From Sycobia sp. Sy_11 (taxonomy: Eukaryota > Arthropoda > Insecta > Hymenoptera > Epichrysomallidae), in the NCBI GenBank assembly GCA_018907035.1, contig JACCIC010000152.1:939501-1003500 (forward strand): DNA of 64,000 nt, in the 5' to 3' direction. Both the position numbers and the translations under genes were made by a program. Below the pieces are notes generated by a model, which was not told the origin of the DNA, ran no database searches, and was given only the letters and a program-made list of their open reading frames with translations. This document shows, piece by piece, positions 38,316-50,780 of this stretch; the stretch's first letter is position 1, and the number at the start of each line of letters is the position of its first letter.

Positions 38316-39455
38316 AAGAATGTATATAAGGAGATGTATATAAGGAGATGTAAAAATGCAAAAAGATTGCAGCCACTATTGGTAAAAAACATATATATTG
38401 TATAAGCAAGTGACTATATATGTATGCGAGTGCCCAAAGTCTAGAATACATTAGAATTATTTGTTTATTTATCATTTTTTTATTAACTCAATGTTAAAAC
38501 TTACTTATCAGCTTATTTATCACGTGTACATATTTCTTTAATATGCTTATTTTAACAAACTTAAGCTTGCAAAAGTGGTCGTGTAAGTACAGGCAAAGTA
38601 CACGAAGAAAGTACTCAGGGAGGAGCAGGAAAATTCAAACTTATCGGGAATCGCTTATCCACGTCAAATTATATAGACAATAAAGAAACTTTCCTCCCGC
38701 CAAACAAAAACCAAAAAAAAAAAAAAAACAAAAAACACATTGTCGAAAGAATTTTCATCGTTAATGGTAAAAGAAGGTGCAGCTCCGTGTACCAGCTGCA
38801 GTTGTGCAAAATTCAGGAAAAGAAGAATTCGTGTAAAAGAAGAAGAAATGTTTCGTTCGTAATGGAGGAATTGACCATTTTCGGATGAACAATTCGTTTT
38901 TTTTTCTCAATAAAATACTGAACAAAATGAAATTTAGTGAGAAATCGAAGTAATGTAAATAAAGTAATTATTTACTCGATCGTTTATTTTGTTTTAAATG
39001 GGAGCGACGAGAAATTATTATAAATTCGATACAGCGACAGACAATGTCCGCTTGAAATTGAGAATTCGAGAACTGACTGACTTCTATGTAGAAATCGTGT
39101 CTGTGCTTTTTGCAGACTTTTGCAGACTCCCTCCCAGTTTATACACACGAACATCGTTATTTCTGGGAAACTGATTTTTTGTGATCACCCCCCCCCCCTG
39201 CTCGGCCACTTTCATACATAGTAATTTGTTATAAAGTATGGTTTGTTTTTTTAATTATATCGAACAAGGTTAAATTGTTTGTTTGTTATTGTTGTGGTTG
39301 TTTCTGTTGTCAACTTGATTCCTTCCCATCGGATCGAGTAATACAACATCGACGCGATTCCTCTCACTTTCGGCAGAGATCAGAATAAAAGGAGCAATCC
39401 CTATAGCCACTCCTCTTTGCATCGAGAGTTAAAATTCCGATATTGTATATACACT

Positions 39456-39461
39456 CGCGCA

Positions 39462-39492
<31 letters not shown>

Positions 39493-39493
39493 A
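39456..39493. repeat. Alternating GC then (CA)n tract
   Basis: GCGCATGCGCGCGCGC passes straight into eleven CA units, giving an unbroken alternating purine-pyrimidine stretch. Confidence 0.93.
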
Positions 39494-39803
39494 TACCCAA
39501 AATACATGCGCATAAATAAATAAATTTACATTACAGCATCGCGCCATTATGCTGTAAATAATAACGCGATCGGATTTTCGCGTTATTCCAGTGAAAAAGA
39601 AGAAAAGAGAGAGAAAAAAAATCGTATATAGCTGGCTGCACGCATAAAAGTGCGCTATCGGATTGCGATAGGAAACTTTTATTATTATCCAATTCTCGAC
39701 CAGAGCTAAAACTATATAGCCTTTTCTTTTTATTTTCAATATTAACTCGCGCTGGAGAATGCCGAAACGAAACTTTATTATTGAGCTAACAATACCGCGG
39801 AGA

Positions 39804-39804
<1 letters not shown>

Positions 39805-39861
<57 letters not shown>
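39805..39861. repeat. (TA)n microsatellite, 57 bp
   Basis: Pure TA. A second tract follows 158 bp downstream. Confidence 0.97.
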
Positions 39862-39863
<2 letters not shown>

Positions 39864-40014
39864 CGATTGCTTGTAAAGTTCAAGTATTTTCAATGTATGA
39901 TTTCGTAAGCCCTTTTGCGCGCTTGTTCGAAACTTCGAAAATTGCGAGTGAATCGAACTCGTGTAAATTTAAAGTTATACCATATTACGTGCGGGTATTA
40001 CACGCTCCCCAAGA

Positions 40015-40018
<4 letters not shown>

Positions 40019-40065
<47 letters not shown>
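40019..40065. repeat. (TA)n microsatellite
   Basis: Pure TA, 47 bp. Confidence 0.97.
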
Positions 40066-40067
<2 letters not shown>

Positions 40068-41101
40068 AGGTGCACACATGTATACGGATCAATGCTCAAA
40101 GCGGCAACGTATGAAGCTCTATTTATTTATTGGAAATGTATCAAATTTTGTTAAACAACGTTATTTATGAGACTTTTTTCATTCGCAAACTTCGTGTAAT
40201 ACTTTTATTTTTGGATTAGCCTTTTCATCTTTATCATTAAATTATTAAATAAAATATACAATTTAATTGTTTTTGTTCAAATTTTTAATCGGTAATTACA
40301 GGAATTACGCTGGGAATTTTGAAATTTTGATTTATTGATGACAGAAGGCAGGCAGCTATTGATGTCGTCTGTTTTGGCCAAGCAGTAAGTTGCTAGATTA
40401 AGAGAAGATCATATTAGTTTTTCTTCTTCGAAATGAGATTTTTTAAGGGTTTCTTAGTGTAAAGTTCGTCCGTAACAAAGAGACGTAAAATGACAGTCAG
40501 ATTTTACTCCGTGATCCAGTTGTCTCGCAAAAAATTACTGAAACCTTCTTTTAGACGTGTATTCCTCTTTATTTATCGATAATTATCATAAAAGGAATCA
40601 CGCGATACTGGAACAGACATAGGTCCTATCGGAACTGCATCGTTCTCTCTTTCTTCCCTACCACTGCACGAATTTCCTCGGAATCCCCCGAACGGCTCGT
40701 CAGTTCATAGGTAAAGCCACGCGCACGCGCTCGCACGGCCCACACCCGACGGAGCGCTCTTGCTTAAACTTATAAAAGAGATAGAGACTGCGTTGGTAGG
40801 GGGGGGGCGATGGGGGAGCCATCGCTACATCGCGCGGAGTCAAAGAGAACGACGGGGATGATAAAAAGGGACGAGAGGCGAAGGGAGAAAATGGGAAAAC
40901 GTATGAATTTTCGCCCGCCGAACTCCGCTCGGACTTTCGCGAGCGCGTCGCCCCGTCGCCGGCGCGCTTCGTATATACGAATTTATAGGGCTTCGGCGTT
41001 CGAGCGTAAGAGAGATACGAGGCCGCAAACCCCCCCCCCTCCCTCTGCTGGCGCGGCCCCGCGCCGGGCTCGGTCCTGCGCCTGGGTGACGACGTTTCAG
41101 G

Positions 41102-41113
41102 TACACACACACA

Positions 41114-41206
<93 letters not shown>
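41102..41206. repeat. (CA)n microsatellite, about 105 bp
   Basis: Long CA tract with a single phase break at about 41120, the longest simple repeat here. Confidence 0.98.
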
Positions 41207-41210
<4 letters not shown>

Positions 41211-41335
41211 TATAAGCAGGAGTTACCGCCGGCCTGCATCCTGCCTGCCTGCCCCCCTCCCACCATCTTCCCGTGTTATACTCCCGTTCGCGGAGATGCG
41301 CTGGGACTCTCTTTCGCCGCTGCGACGCCAAGCGA

Positions 41336-41337
<2 letters not shown>

Positions 41338-41371
<34 letters not shown>
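41338..41371. repeat. (TC)n microsatellite
   Basis: Pure TC, then CCCTCCC. A 20-T run follows at 41456-41475. Confidence 0.96.
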
Positions 41372-41375
<4 letters not shown>

Positions 41376-41791
41376 CCTCTTTTCTACATTTTATTCCGAG
41401 GAGTCACGGTCTTGCGTGTCGCGGACGAGGATTAATGTCGGGAGTTGGTAGGTTGTTTTTTTTTTTTTTTTTTTTGTCGTTGCACATCCTTCGTATTCCA
41501 GTCCCTTCGATGTTCGTCCAGCAGTTCCCGGTTATACCTTTTCCAGTTACGATGACTTGATATATATAATGTTCGAATTCCTAGAAAAATATTCGTAACC
41601 GTGCAATACCGTCAGCCTAAATACATAATTAACGGATATTCTCCACCGCATGATGGAGAATCTGCGAATTTCTGCATTTATTTTGGAGAAATGAAGGATT
41701 GGATTAATACATTTGATGCATCACGAATGTCTGAGATGCGGACTTAATAATCTTAACAAGAGCAGAACAAACATTAACAATATATATATTA

Positions 41792-41793
<2 letters not shown>

Positions 41794-41842
<49 letters not shown>
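41794..41842. repeat. (TA)n microsatellite
   Basis: Pure TA, 49 bp. Confidence 0.97.
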
Positions 41843-41845
<3 letters not shown>

Positions 41846-42803
41846 TTTTCTACAAATTCGAACTTTAAGCGTATGTGTTTTGCTTTGATACACCAATGAA
41901 CTAAATTAATTGAATTTACACGAGTTCAGAAAATATCTATTATAATAGAGACATTTTGAAATAAAGCGTCTTTACGATCTTTCCCTTCGATGGTGCGCCC
42001 ATTGTAAATTGGCGCTCTATTGTTACCTTAGAAATTTCGCCCATATTATATTCCATTATTAAACTGAATTATTTGTCTTTTGCTTCGAACTGAATTTAAC
42101 GGCATTTTTAATTAAACAACGTGCAATATGGGTATCATGGGCGGGGATCTATAGACATCTGGCAGTAGCGAAAAAGGAAGATTCATGGTCCTGGAATGAT
42201 TGAATGAGATATTATACGGATACTTATTATCGAGCTGTACTATTATTATTCTATATATGAAGACCGTTGCAAACCGTAAAAATACATATGCAGTCTTGCG
42301 AAGACTGAAGATAATACAATCATATGGACTTGTATCAGAACAAAACAAAATGATCCATTACGGCCGATGCTGTTACACACGTTAATCGATTATTTATTTA
42401 ATGAATTCGAAAATATTAATTGAACAGAAATCCACTACAATATCACATTCACAAGGAAAAGTTTATTACGTATGTAAGGTGTCAACACACAAGCATATTA
42501 GAATTAGAAATAACCACGCACCTCACAGGTATAAAATAAATTTACTCGAAATTGCGCTTAGGCTTCGTAAAATAATAATACATACGGAATCCCGTTTGAC
42601 TATCTGTCCATTATATGGTAATTTTGATTTTTTTTCAGACGATCCAGAATTATCGATGCACAGCCATGGCTACGAGGTTTAGGCCTCTACGATCATTAGG
42701 CCTCGCTTATGATAAGCTGTACTCGTATATACTCATGTATGAAGGAGAGCCTTTGCTTATTAGATTCAAGTAGAAATATTGAAGAATCTAGATCTATATA
42801 TAT

Positions 42804-42829
42804 AGAGAGAGAGAAAGAGAGAGAGAGAT
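42804..42829. repeat. (GA)n microsatellite
   Basis: GA units with one AAA interruption. Confidence 0.9.
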
Positions 42830-42960
42830 ATGATACAGAACATTAACATACTTTTATTCTATTTTATATGAATTATCACTTTCTTGACGATTTAGACCCA
42901 GGCCGAGAGATCAAGAAATCTAAATCTGCTTCGTTAAATTATGCACGTGATATCGTGGAA

Positions 42961-44330
42961 AAACATATCCGTCGCGTACCGCGCGCAAAACACAGCCCGG
43001 CCTCCCCCTCCGCAAATCCCTGGCTCTTATCAGATTTCGATCCGCGTCCCCTGTAAATCAGGATTCAATTCTCTCCCCCGTGTGCCGTCTTAAATCACGC
43101 CCCCTTCCCCCGCCGCCGCCACCGACGACCCTCGCGAAATTGCAACGACCGGCGGAATCCCCGGAAGAAGTGGCTTCTCGCCTCGCGACGGGACTGGGCG
43201 TGACGGTGCGTTATTAGGGGCGCGGTGCGGGAGGTGGCAAAAAGGCGACCCCGGAGCGCGCCCCCGGCGGTCGCGAGGCGGCAGGCGATTAATCGCGAAG
43301 CGATCGACCGTGTATCGCGCGCAAATGAAGCCACCACCTAGTCCGCGTCCTCGGGACTCGCGAGAATTTTCCGCGCCCTCGGCCTGATATCCCTTATCCG
43401 GATCGAAAACACCGTGCACGGCGTTGGGGGAGGGGGGGGCAGACCAAAGACCAACATTCGAGGAAAAACCAGTAGCGCGACGGTATAATAGGTGGGGGGG
43501 GTGGAACGACGGATAACGAGTGATGAGGGGGGGGGTGCGAAAACTAGAGGAACAGAGGTGGAAAGGGGGCAAACAACTGTAAAGGGCGGAGCTACCCGTA
43601 AGTCAAATTGCAGCTCTCGACGCAGGGTCGAGACGACGTCGAGAGGCAGCGAAGGTGCGTAGAGAACTAGATCAACTAGATATATATATATATATAGATG
43701 CACGTGTATATATGACGGTAGGTGCGTCTGACTGTGTGTACGTACGCCGCTGCTTTTACCGCCGCCGACGAACGTCAAGCCACCTCCTCTCCCGTTGCTG
43801 TTAATGCGCCTCGCGCCCCCAACATCCCCGCCCCCCCTCCAACTTCGCGAGCCCGGCGGAACGCGCGCCGTAACTATCTGTTTTCACCGCTGATACGTCG
43901 GATAACGCTATTTTCGAGGCGCCCGCGTCTCCCCCCCCCCTTGGAGCCGGCCGGCCGTTTGTCCCGGCACATCTATAATAACGGTCTCAGGGCTGGCCTA
44001 AGGGAAAATCGCGAACGCGTCCGATTTGAGGCGCTCTTTACATACAAATACCGGTAGATTCTTCTTTTCATCCACTTTTTCATTGTATTTTAAATAATTT
44101 CATTCTCCCCCCCCCCCATTCGGACCTCCAGTTGCCGACTTTCACCGAACGTAAATCGTATTAGATGCATAATTTCCCGTTAATTATCCGTTAATTATGC
44201 GTCTAGTAAAAAAGTTTGCCGCTCTATGGATTATCGAGAGAGCGCGATCGCGCGCTAACTTCCGTGGAAGTTAACTTTCTACCCCGTGCTCCCTCCCCCC
44301 GCCCCACCGAAAACTAGAAGAAAATGTAAT
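42961..44330. other. CpG-rich block, no gene identified
   Basis: One of the most GC-rich blocks, with many runs of seven to nine G or C. Open frames on both strands are composition effects. It ends in a homeodomain-like palindrome (44161-44207). Confidence 0.55.
44161..44207. promoter_or_regulatory. Palindromic cluster of TAAT homeodomain-like sites
   Basis: Arms TTAGATGCATAATT and AATTATGCGTCTAG are inverse with one mismatch. Between and within them, GTTAATTAT occurs twice. TAATTA is the common core of homeodomain binding sites. No gene is assigned to it. Confidence 0.4.
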
Positions 44331-45068
44331 TACAGAGAAATCCGATCGTGCGCATGATTTGCCGGGCGTGAAACCGTACTTGACCCGTATTTCAACATTG
44401 CAAAAAAAAAAAAAATTTATAGCGATTGATAAATGGCAACTATATCGAAATAAGTAGCCTCTGGCGTAATATCCCGCGTATTATCCAGTATATTAATTTG
44501 CCTCGCTCTATTGATACCTAAGAAAACAGCATGAAGTCCAGCTTCGATTTTAGAAATCCATTTTCTAAAGTAGTTTCTTTTACGTGGCTAAGCCTAAAAT
44601 TACGTATCTATAAATGTAAATAAAATATCACGTATACAACTGTATTTTCTTGAGAATCGATAGACCGGCAAATTATTTTATTGCATGGGGAAGCCTGGAC
44701 ATGGGTAAATAGGTTAACAGAAAATATTGCCACAGCTTTTTTTATAGTTTGCATTTTACCATATTTCAAACCCGAAAAATTAATGACTTTTTTTTGGAAC
44801 TTTGGTATCTTGTTATGGATTACAAAGAGGAATTTCTGTACTTGGTCGCGTTCTTCTAAAATTATATTTTCCCTTATTTCGAAAGGTGGCAAGCTGACTT
44901 CTGGGTCGTCTAAACTTGTAAAGCCTTGCTCATCCTATTTTAATATGTGTCGAACAAATCGAGCAAAAACTCTTCTGGAGTCCAAATTTTCAGCTGAAAT
45001 ATAATGAACCTATGCTGCGAATAGAATGTAATTTCAATCATCCATGTTTCAGCGATAATTATGACATT

Positions 45069-45111
45069 AATATTATTATTATTATCATTATTATCATTAT
45101 TATTATTATTT
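45069..45111. repeat. (ATT)n triplet repeat
   Basis: ATT units with two ATC variants. Confidence 0.93.
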
Positions 45112-46524
45112 ATGAAAGAACACACCATTTCGATGTATCTCTCTTTATTCACGGTATCTTTCGATGAGTTCGGTAGATCATCGAACACCAAGTTGTCCCG
45201 CACCTTTTAAAAACTTTCGAACTATTAATCCTAATACGGTTAGAGGATAAACAATCATCACTATAAGCTCGTTTCATCGTATTTATACTGCCAAGCGTCA
45301 TGAAAAAGTTGAACTTGAATTGAATTGTTGACAGCAACGTTCAGGCACAGTTGATCTAACCACAAAAATTTCAGAACGAATGTCTCCCGCAGGAGAGGAA
45401 AAAAGTTCCAGAACTCGCTTGAATTGCGCCTTGTGCTTTAAGAAAAAGTTCATACGGCCGTGTCTATTCGTGAACGCCTTTACTGTCTTACGAATGCAAT
45501 GATTTTATAGTTCGAAAGGGACAGGCGCACGATACACAATTGAGAGACGCCAACTTATTTGGTGATCGATTTGGAATGAGAATGCAGAATTGCTGGAAGC
45601 CCATTGGTCAGCGAGCGCAGAGCTCCTTTAAAGCCGCGATTGATCAAGTGCGCCCCCCCCTCCCCACCTATTGTCTGTCTAGATAAACGCAGAGGTTCCG
45701 AACTGCCGTCACGAGAGAATCCAACGGATTCTTCGAGCGAGAATTTTCAAAAAGCAAACAAAACAAAACAAAAAAGAAAGAAAACAAAATACTTCGACAG
45801 AAATCTGGTTCGCTCTTAAGCTATTTCATGAAATGAGATTTTGTCTAATTTGCACGATAGAGAAATTCGTAAATTTATCGATGAATTTTTAAGAAATTGA
45901 CCGATAAATATATATGCTGTTTCACATCTTAAATAAAATTATATAAATTTTAAGGCATCGCTTACAATTTTAGGAATTATTTAATCTGACTATTTTATTT
46001 AATCCTGGATATTAATTCATATGAAATAAATTACTGCTCGAGTTAGCGTAATATTAAGGTTCTTTTATATATATATATATCCAAGATCAAGCTGTCATTT
46101 TCAAGACGGAAACCATAGCGGCGAGGCTCGATTGACGGCGGAAGCTTTCGAGTACGCGGTCGAGGGTAAAAGAAGCTTTTGACGGAAGGCAATCATGCGA
46201 AAATAACATTTGAGGATGCTTCCTATGTATTATGAAAAATAACGACGGTATTTCATATTTCATATCTTTGCATTGCTTTAAGAAACATTTGGTGCGGAAA
46301 ATGTTTATGCGGATATATTGCGTTTAAAAAAATTTCTTTTCAAAAACATTCCGTACTTTAATGTTTAATTATGTGAAATATATATATATGGAACATGCTA
46401 AATTTTCGCTCTCCAGTTTATTGCGTATTAATAAATTCATCTTGGAATGAATTATTATGCCCTCTCTATCTTCAAGTTCGTTTTCTTGAAATATTTTAAA
46501 TTGTATACTTCCACAGTATAGGAG

Positions 46525-46547
46525 GGTGTAAAATGCTGTTTTACACC
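46525..46547. other. Perfect 9-bp stem hairpin
   Basis: GGTGTAAAA and TTTTACACC are separated by TGCTG. A related direct repeat, GGGGGCGTAAAATTTCGCT, lies about 100 bp downstream, so both may belong to one small repeat element. Confidence 0.7.
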
Positions 46548-48508
46548 AGGCTTACGCCGATCCGCACAAAAGATTCGGATTATCCCGCTACTGAATGGAG
46601 GAGCTTTTTACTCCCTTAGTAAGGGGGCGTAAAATTTCGCTTTAAGTTTTTTCCGTTTCAAAATGATATAAAGGTAATTTAACACAATGCGCAAGGCGAT
46701 AAATCGAAAAATCTATTCTATAGTATCCATGTGCAATCGCCGTGCTTCGCCTAGTTACAGAACAATATGTAGATCTTGGATTTTTAAAAGAAGTACTTAG
46801 GTAACTTAAAATTTACATAGAACTAAAGTCCGACCTATATAGTACGAGTGTCGAAATCGAACTTCGGAATCGTTCTTCACGACCAACTGACGCGGGAAAC
46901 ACGTTTCAAAATTCTCGAAACTTTGCCGGCCTTTACATAGCAGCTAGCTTTCCCGTGTCTTTTCGTTCCTTTTTTTTTTTTCTTTTTTTGTTGCCCCCGC
47001 GCGTATCTTATCCACCATTGCCCAATTCTACGGTTTCAAGTGTGCGAAACTCGATGATTTTTTTTTCTTCTGCTTTGCAATTTCGCAGCAATGGTCATAA
47101 ATCGCGGCTCTTTTTGCCCGGGGCGACGCTTCCGAATTCTACTTCTGGCCCTTATTTACGATTTCGCGCAATTTTCGTTTCTTTATTTGCGTTCCGTTAC
47201 AGCGGGATTCTGTTGTTGAAGATCGTAATTGTCATTGGAATTGCGGATGGTCGAGAAAATTGGATTGTCAGCGTTTCAGAGGGAGAGAGTGAGTGAGTAT
47301 TATTGCTTAAAATTGAAGATCGCCTCTCTATTGGCAACTTAAACATAATAGGCGATACTAGCGGCGGAGAGAGGAACTATAAAAAATGAGGGTCGGGCGT
47401 TACGGTAATACTCGAAATCACTGCTTAGATTAGTGAAATTTCGGATCTCTTTAAAAAAAAAAACTGAAGTTACCGAAGTACATGAAAGTGAAGCGTAAGA
47501 AGAGTAATAGCATAATTAAGTCAAGTAAAAAGCATCCTGAAGTTCTCTCCACATCCTCAAAAGCCCTTTTACAAGGGCAGATTGCTGTAAAAAAACATCA
47601 CTTTTTATTGAAATGTTAAAATTAATTTAAATTTTCATTGTATGCCTCAACCTAGAGCTGTTAAAATTTATTTTGTACACAAAGTAACAACAATTACATG
47701 CAATAAGAAAACCTTTAAGGTTCTAATTACAGTTATATTTCTAAATACAATACATGTATAGTAATCATTCAGAGAAATAAATCTATTTTAAAAATTATTT
47801 TTATTTAATTGATTTGTTTATTACAGCATTGTATGTTTAATTAAATTGTTAAGAGAACAATGATATCACATTGATTGCTGTTTAATATGGCTTTGACAAG
47901 ATAAAACGTAGTGCAATATTTAAATAACTATTTAAAGTTATAAATCTATTTTTTAATTACAAAAACACAAATTCATTACAATACTATTTGAAGAATGAAA
48001 ATTATGATTCCTGGTAATATGTGGTTAATTTCTGTTTTCTTGAAAATTTAAATTAAATAGATCCTATCTTTCTAAACTCCTTCATCAGTTACTCTCAAAT
48101 TATTAAATGAGGCATTATTGAGAATTATGAGTCCCCCATGTTTTAGGAAACGAAAGATGTTTACGTAACTTATAATATTAAAAACGTGAAATTACTCAAA
48201 CTAACATACATTAATACAATAAATCATCAAGAAATATTTAAGTACAAATAGAATTGATAAGAACTATATAAATCATTACTATAAAGTAATCAGATATAGA
48301 TTAAAGCCATCACCTTCGAAAGGGTGACTCGGTAATTTTGAAAGCGCTCATATATTTTATTTATAGAAAGAATATCAAAATTATAAACTTCCATAAATCA
48401 GGAATACCCGATAGGTCATAACGCAGTTATATAGAAATTAACTTCTCCATCAAACGAAATTTGCAGTTTGCCGATTTTATATCTGCAGATCGTGCCAGTG
48501 GGAGCGTG

Positions 48509-48516
48509 AAAGAGAG

Positions 48517-48562
<46 letters not shown>

Positions 48563-48598
48563 GAATGGGGGTGAAAGTTATTACCATATCATTCCCTC

Positions 48599-48651
<53 letters not shown>
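48509..48651. repeat. (GA)n and (TA)n microsatellites
   Basis: GA-rich 48509-48556 and pure TA 48602-48651. Confidence 0.96.
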
Positions 48652-48653
<2 letters not shown>

Positions 48654-48933
48654 CCCTTTATGGAATTCAGCGAAATTAGCGAGATTGGCCTCTTGCCGCT
48701 TCGCCCCCCTCCCCCGGTTACTGTATATATACGCGTATATATATTCACAGAGAACGACTCCGGCGTTACCATCGACTCAGCACTTCTGGGATTCCGACTG
48801 TGCGCGGCACATTTTTCCATCTCCCTCCCCCCCCCGTACATTCTCGCACTCCCTACCTGTGTCGTTCGCACCTCTCGCACGCGGGCGCATCGCCATCCCC
48901 ACTTCCCTCGACTCGCATTCGAACGGGTCAAAA

Positions 48934-48961
48934 GAGTGAGAGAGAGAGAGAGAGAGTGAGA
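48934..48961. repeat. (GA)n microsatellite
   Basis: Fourteen GA units with one TGA break. Confidence 0.93.
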
Positions 48962-49991
48962 GACAACGAAAGGGAAAAGAGGGGAGGCCAAAAGAGAGCG
49001 CGAAAATTAATTGGCGATGATCTCTCCCTCTTCCATCCCCGTCCAACTGCCGCGCGTGGTTGACCCCACCCCCCCCCTGGCCAACCCGATGCACGGGGCG
49101 CGCGCGCGCGCATTTTTTCAACGGCCCTCCGAGCGAGCGAGGCAGGAATTGTTTTTTAGTTTCTCGCCTGCCCGCGCGGCCGCGCATCCGGAAAACGGTC
49201 AGAAATTTATCGCTGCGATTCGTTAAATACAGCCGCGGGAGAGCGGGTTCGGCCTCGCCCACCCCCTCCAAGCCGTTCGCTCGTTTTATCAAATACAGCG
49301 GGCGTACTCGTCGGGGCCAATTTCGCGACGAATCGAAAATTCGTTTGGTTTTTTTTCCTCTTTGTTTTTCACATACATTATATCTCTCGCCTTCTTTGCC
49401 GCGTGCAGAAGTGTGTATTAAAAATATTTAATGTTTATCAATATTTATTCAATATTTATTTCAATTTACACTCGGCGATACTTTTCGACTTTTAACGCTT
49501 CGATCCTCTAATTTGCATTTAAATAGTCTATATATAATATATATTTATTATGCAAATGTTGTTCGCAAAATGTTTTCAATTCAAATGAAAATTAATATAT
49601 GCGCGACCGTTCAATTTACAGAAAATATTCATTAGCTTTAATGGGATTGCAGAAAAAAATTAATTAACTTTGGTGAGAGGATCAAACGTAATTGAAAATA
49701 ATAGCGATATATCATAGTGATTATTAAAAATTTAAAACTTATAAATGGTTTTGTACTTCATTATAATTATGACTCTAGTTATTAATAATATCTAAGATTG
49801 CTCGAGTTCCTATTTATATTCTTCGATTTACAGTTTTATTTAGACTGTAATAAATCGATCCCTCGGTAATTTTTAGAAGTTGATTACCGATGTAAATGAT
49901 TCATTCATAAGTTATGTATACAAATTGTTGCGTCACCGTGATAAATTTGAAAGGTGAATTTTTATGATTCATTGGAAATTCCCAATTTTTG

Positions 49992-50034
49992 ATTCATATC
50001 ATTGCTACGTTTCGAACGTAGCAACGATATGAAT
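49992..50034. other. 20-bp stem hairpin with a 3-base loop
   Basis: Starting from ATTCATATCATTGCTACGTT, the sequence folds back on itself around the loop TCG with a single mismatch (A50001 against C50025). Confidence 0.9.
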
Positions 50035-50200
50035 TCTGAAGATTTCGACTTAGGCCGCCCGTTGGGGCTCATCGATAGGACGACAGATTGCCCATTCCTA
50101 GACGTGCCAAGGTACCAAGAACAATGTATTACTTACAGTTCACAAAGATCTGATACAATTGTGGGAAAAAATTTTTACATATCGGTAAATGCGCTACGCA

Positions 50201-50232
50201 CACGAGGTTTGTTCAAAAAGTAACTTTCCTCC
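50201..50232. mobile_element. Possible mariner-type terminal inverted repeat (one end only)
   Basis: ACGAGGTTTGTTCAAAAAG followed by TAACTTTCC resembles the ends of insect mariner-like elements. The matching other end and a transposase were not found, so this would be a truncated copy. Confidence 0.4.
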
Positions 50233-50780
50233 GGTTGGGAAAAAAATAAAATATTAGTTTTGCCTATAAAAAAATTTGACTTCATTCTCTGACTCTTACA
50301 CTATTTTTCCACTTTTTTTCGAGCACTTACTTCGCGTTCCTTCAAAATCACGCCCTGACGCTTATAGAAATCCTCGCACCATCTGCGCACGCATACAGTC
50401 TTTATCACAGATAGTCACCGATTCACTGTGAATCTGATTGCCGTTGGGCTCTTGTGCAGTTAAGACACTGTTAAAAAGAGTATTCTCGGCCACAAAAACC
50501 AAATCCGCTCTTATGGGCAGAAGCCAAACTAAAACAGAGGAATCAACCGTTAGTCCGCTGGGTGGCGTCTGAGAGAAAAGGCAAACTAGGAAACCTTACT
50601 TTCTGAATACCGATTATAATAATTTTTTATAAATATTAATAAAATAATAATAACAATAAATTTCAGCAAGCCAGCGATGTCTGGCTACATAAAACTTCGT
50701 TAAAATCCCAACATATCAGCGTTTATATCTATGTTCCACGTTCGCTGCCGGATCCCGGTCAATTAACCATGCCCTTCATA

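Larger units (their letters stand above)
37071..40600. other. AT-rich DNA with several microsatellites
   Basis: No coding exon seen. A GC-richer patch at 37920-38075 and a doubled 15-bp unit at about 38326-38352 (GTATATAAGGAGAT) are the only other structure. Confidence 0.5.
40601..41560. other. CpG-rich block with a long CA tract, no gene
   Basis: GC-rich on both sides of the CA tract. The 160-213 codon frames crossing it on both strands are products of the repeat (His-Thr or Cys-Val runs). A TATA-like GTATATAAGCAGG follows the CA tract at 41209. Confidence 0.6.
41561..42960. other. AT-rich spacer
   Basis: No gene. It holds a small hairpin TTCTCCA/TGGAGAA (41639-41660), a TA tract (41794-41842) and a GA tract (42804-42829). 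Confidence 0.5.
44331..48500. other. Mostly AT-rich non-coding DNA
   Basis: No coding exon recognised. It contains an ATT/ATC triplet repeat (45069-45111), a conserved-looking patch at 46080-46200, a small hairpin (46525-46547) and a GC-moderate stretch at 46850-47400. Confidence 0.5.
48501..49430. other. CpG-rich block with GA and TA tracts, no gene
   Basis: GC-rich, with a perfect 20-bp palindrome TATATATACGCGTATATATA (48724-48743) and a GCGCGCGCGC run at about 49098. Open frames are compositional. Confidence 0.55.
49431..50780. other. AT-rich spacer with hairpin and transposon-end-like sequence
   Basis: No gene. It holds the 20-bp stem hairpin (49992-50034) and a mariner-type terminal sequence (50201-50232), listed separately. 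Confidence 0.5.

Noticed and set aside
38326..38352. CRISPR-like direct repeats
   Set aside because: Only two short units without spacers, in a eukaryotic microsatellite context.
40700..41451. Long open frames of 163-213 codons on both strands
   Set aside because: They run through the CA and CT tracts and translate as Cys-Val or His-Thr runs. There is no domain, and both strands are open at once.
43090..43778. Frames of 146-160 codons on the minus strand
   Set aside because: Pro/Arg/Ser-rich translation of G runs and a TA tract; no recognisable domain.
48777..49431. Overlapping frames up to 171 codons
   Set aside because: Ser/Arg/Pro-rich products of a CpG-rich block, open in several frames at once.
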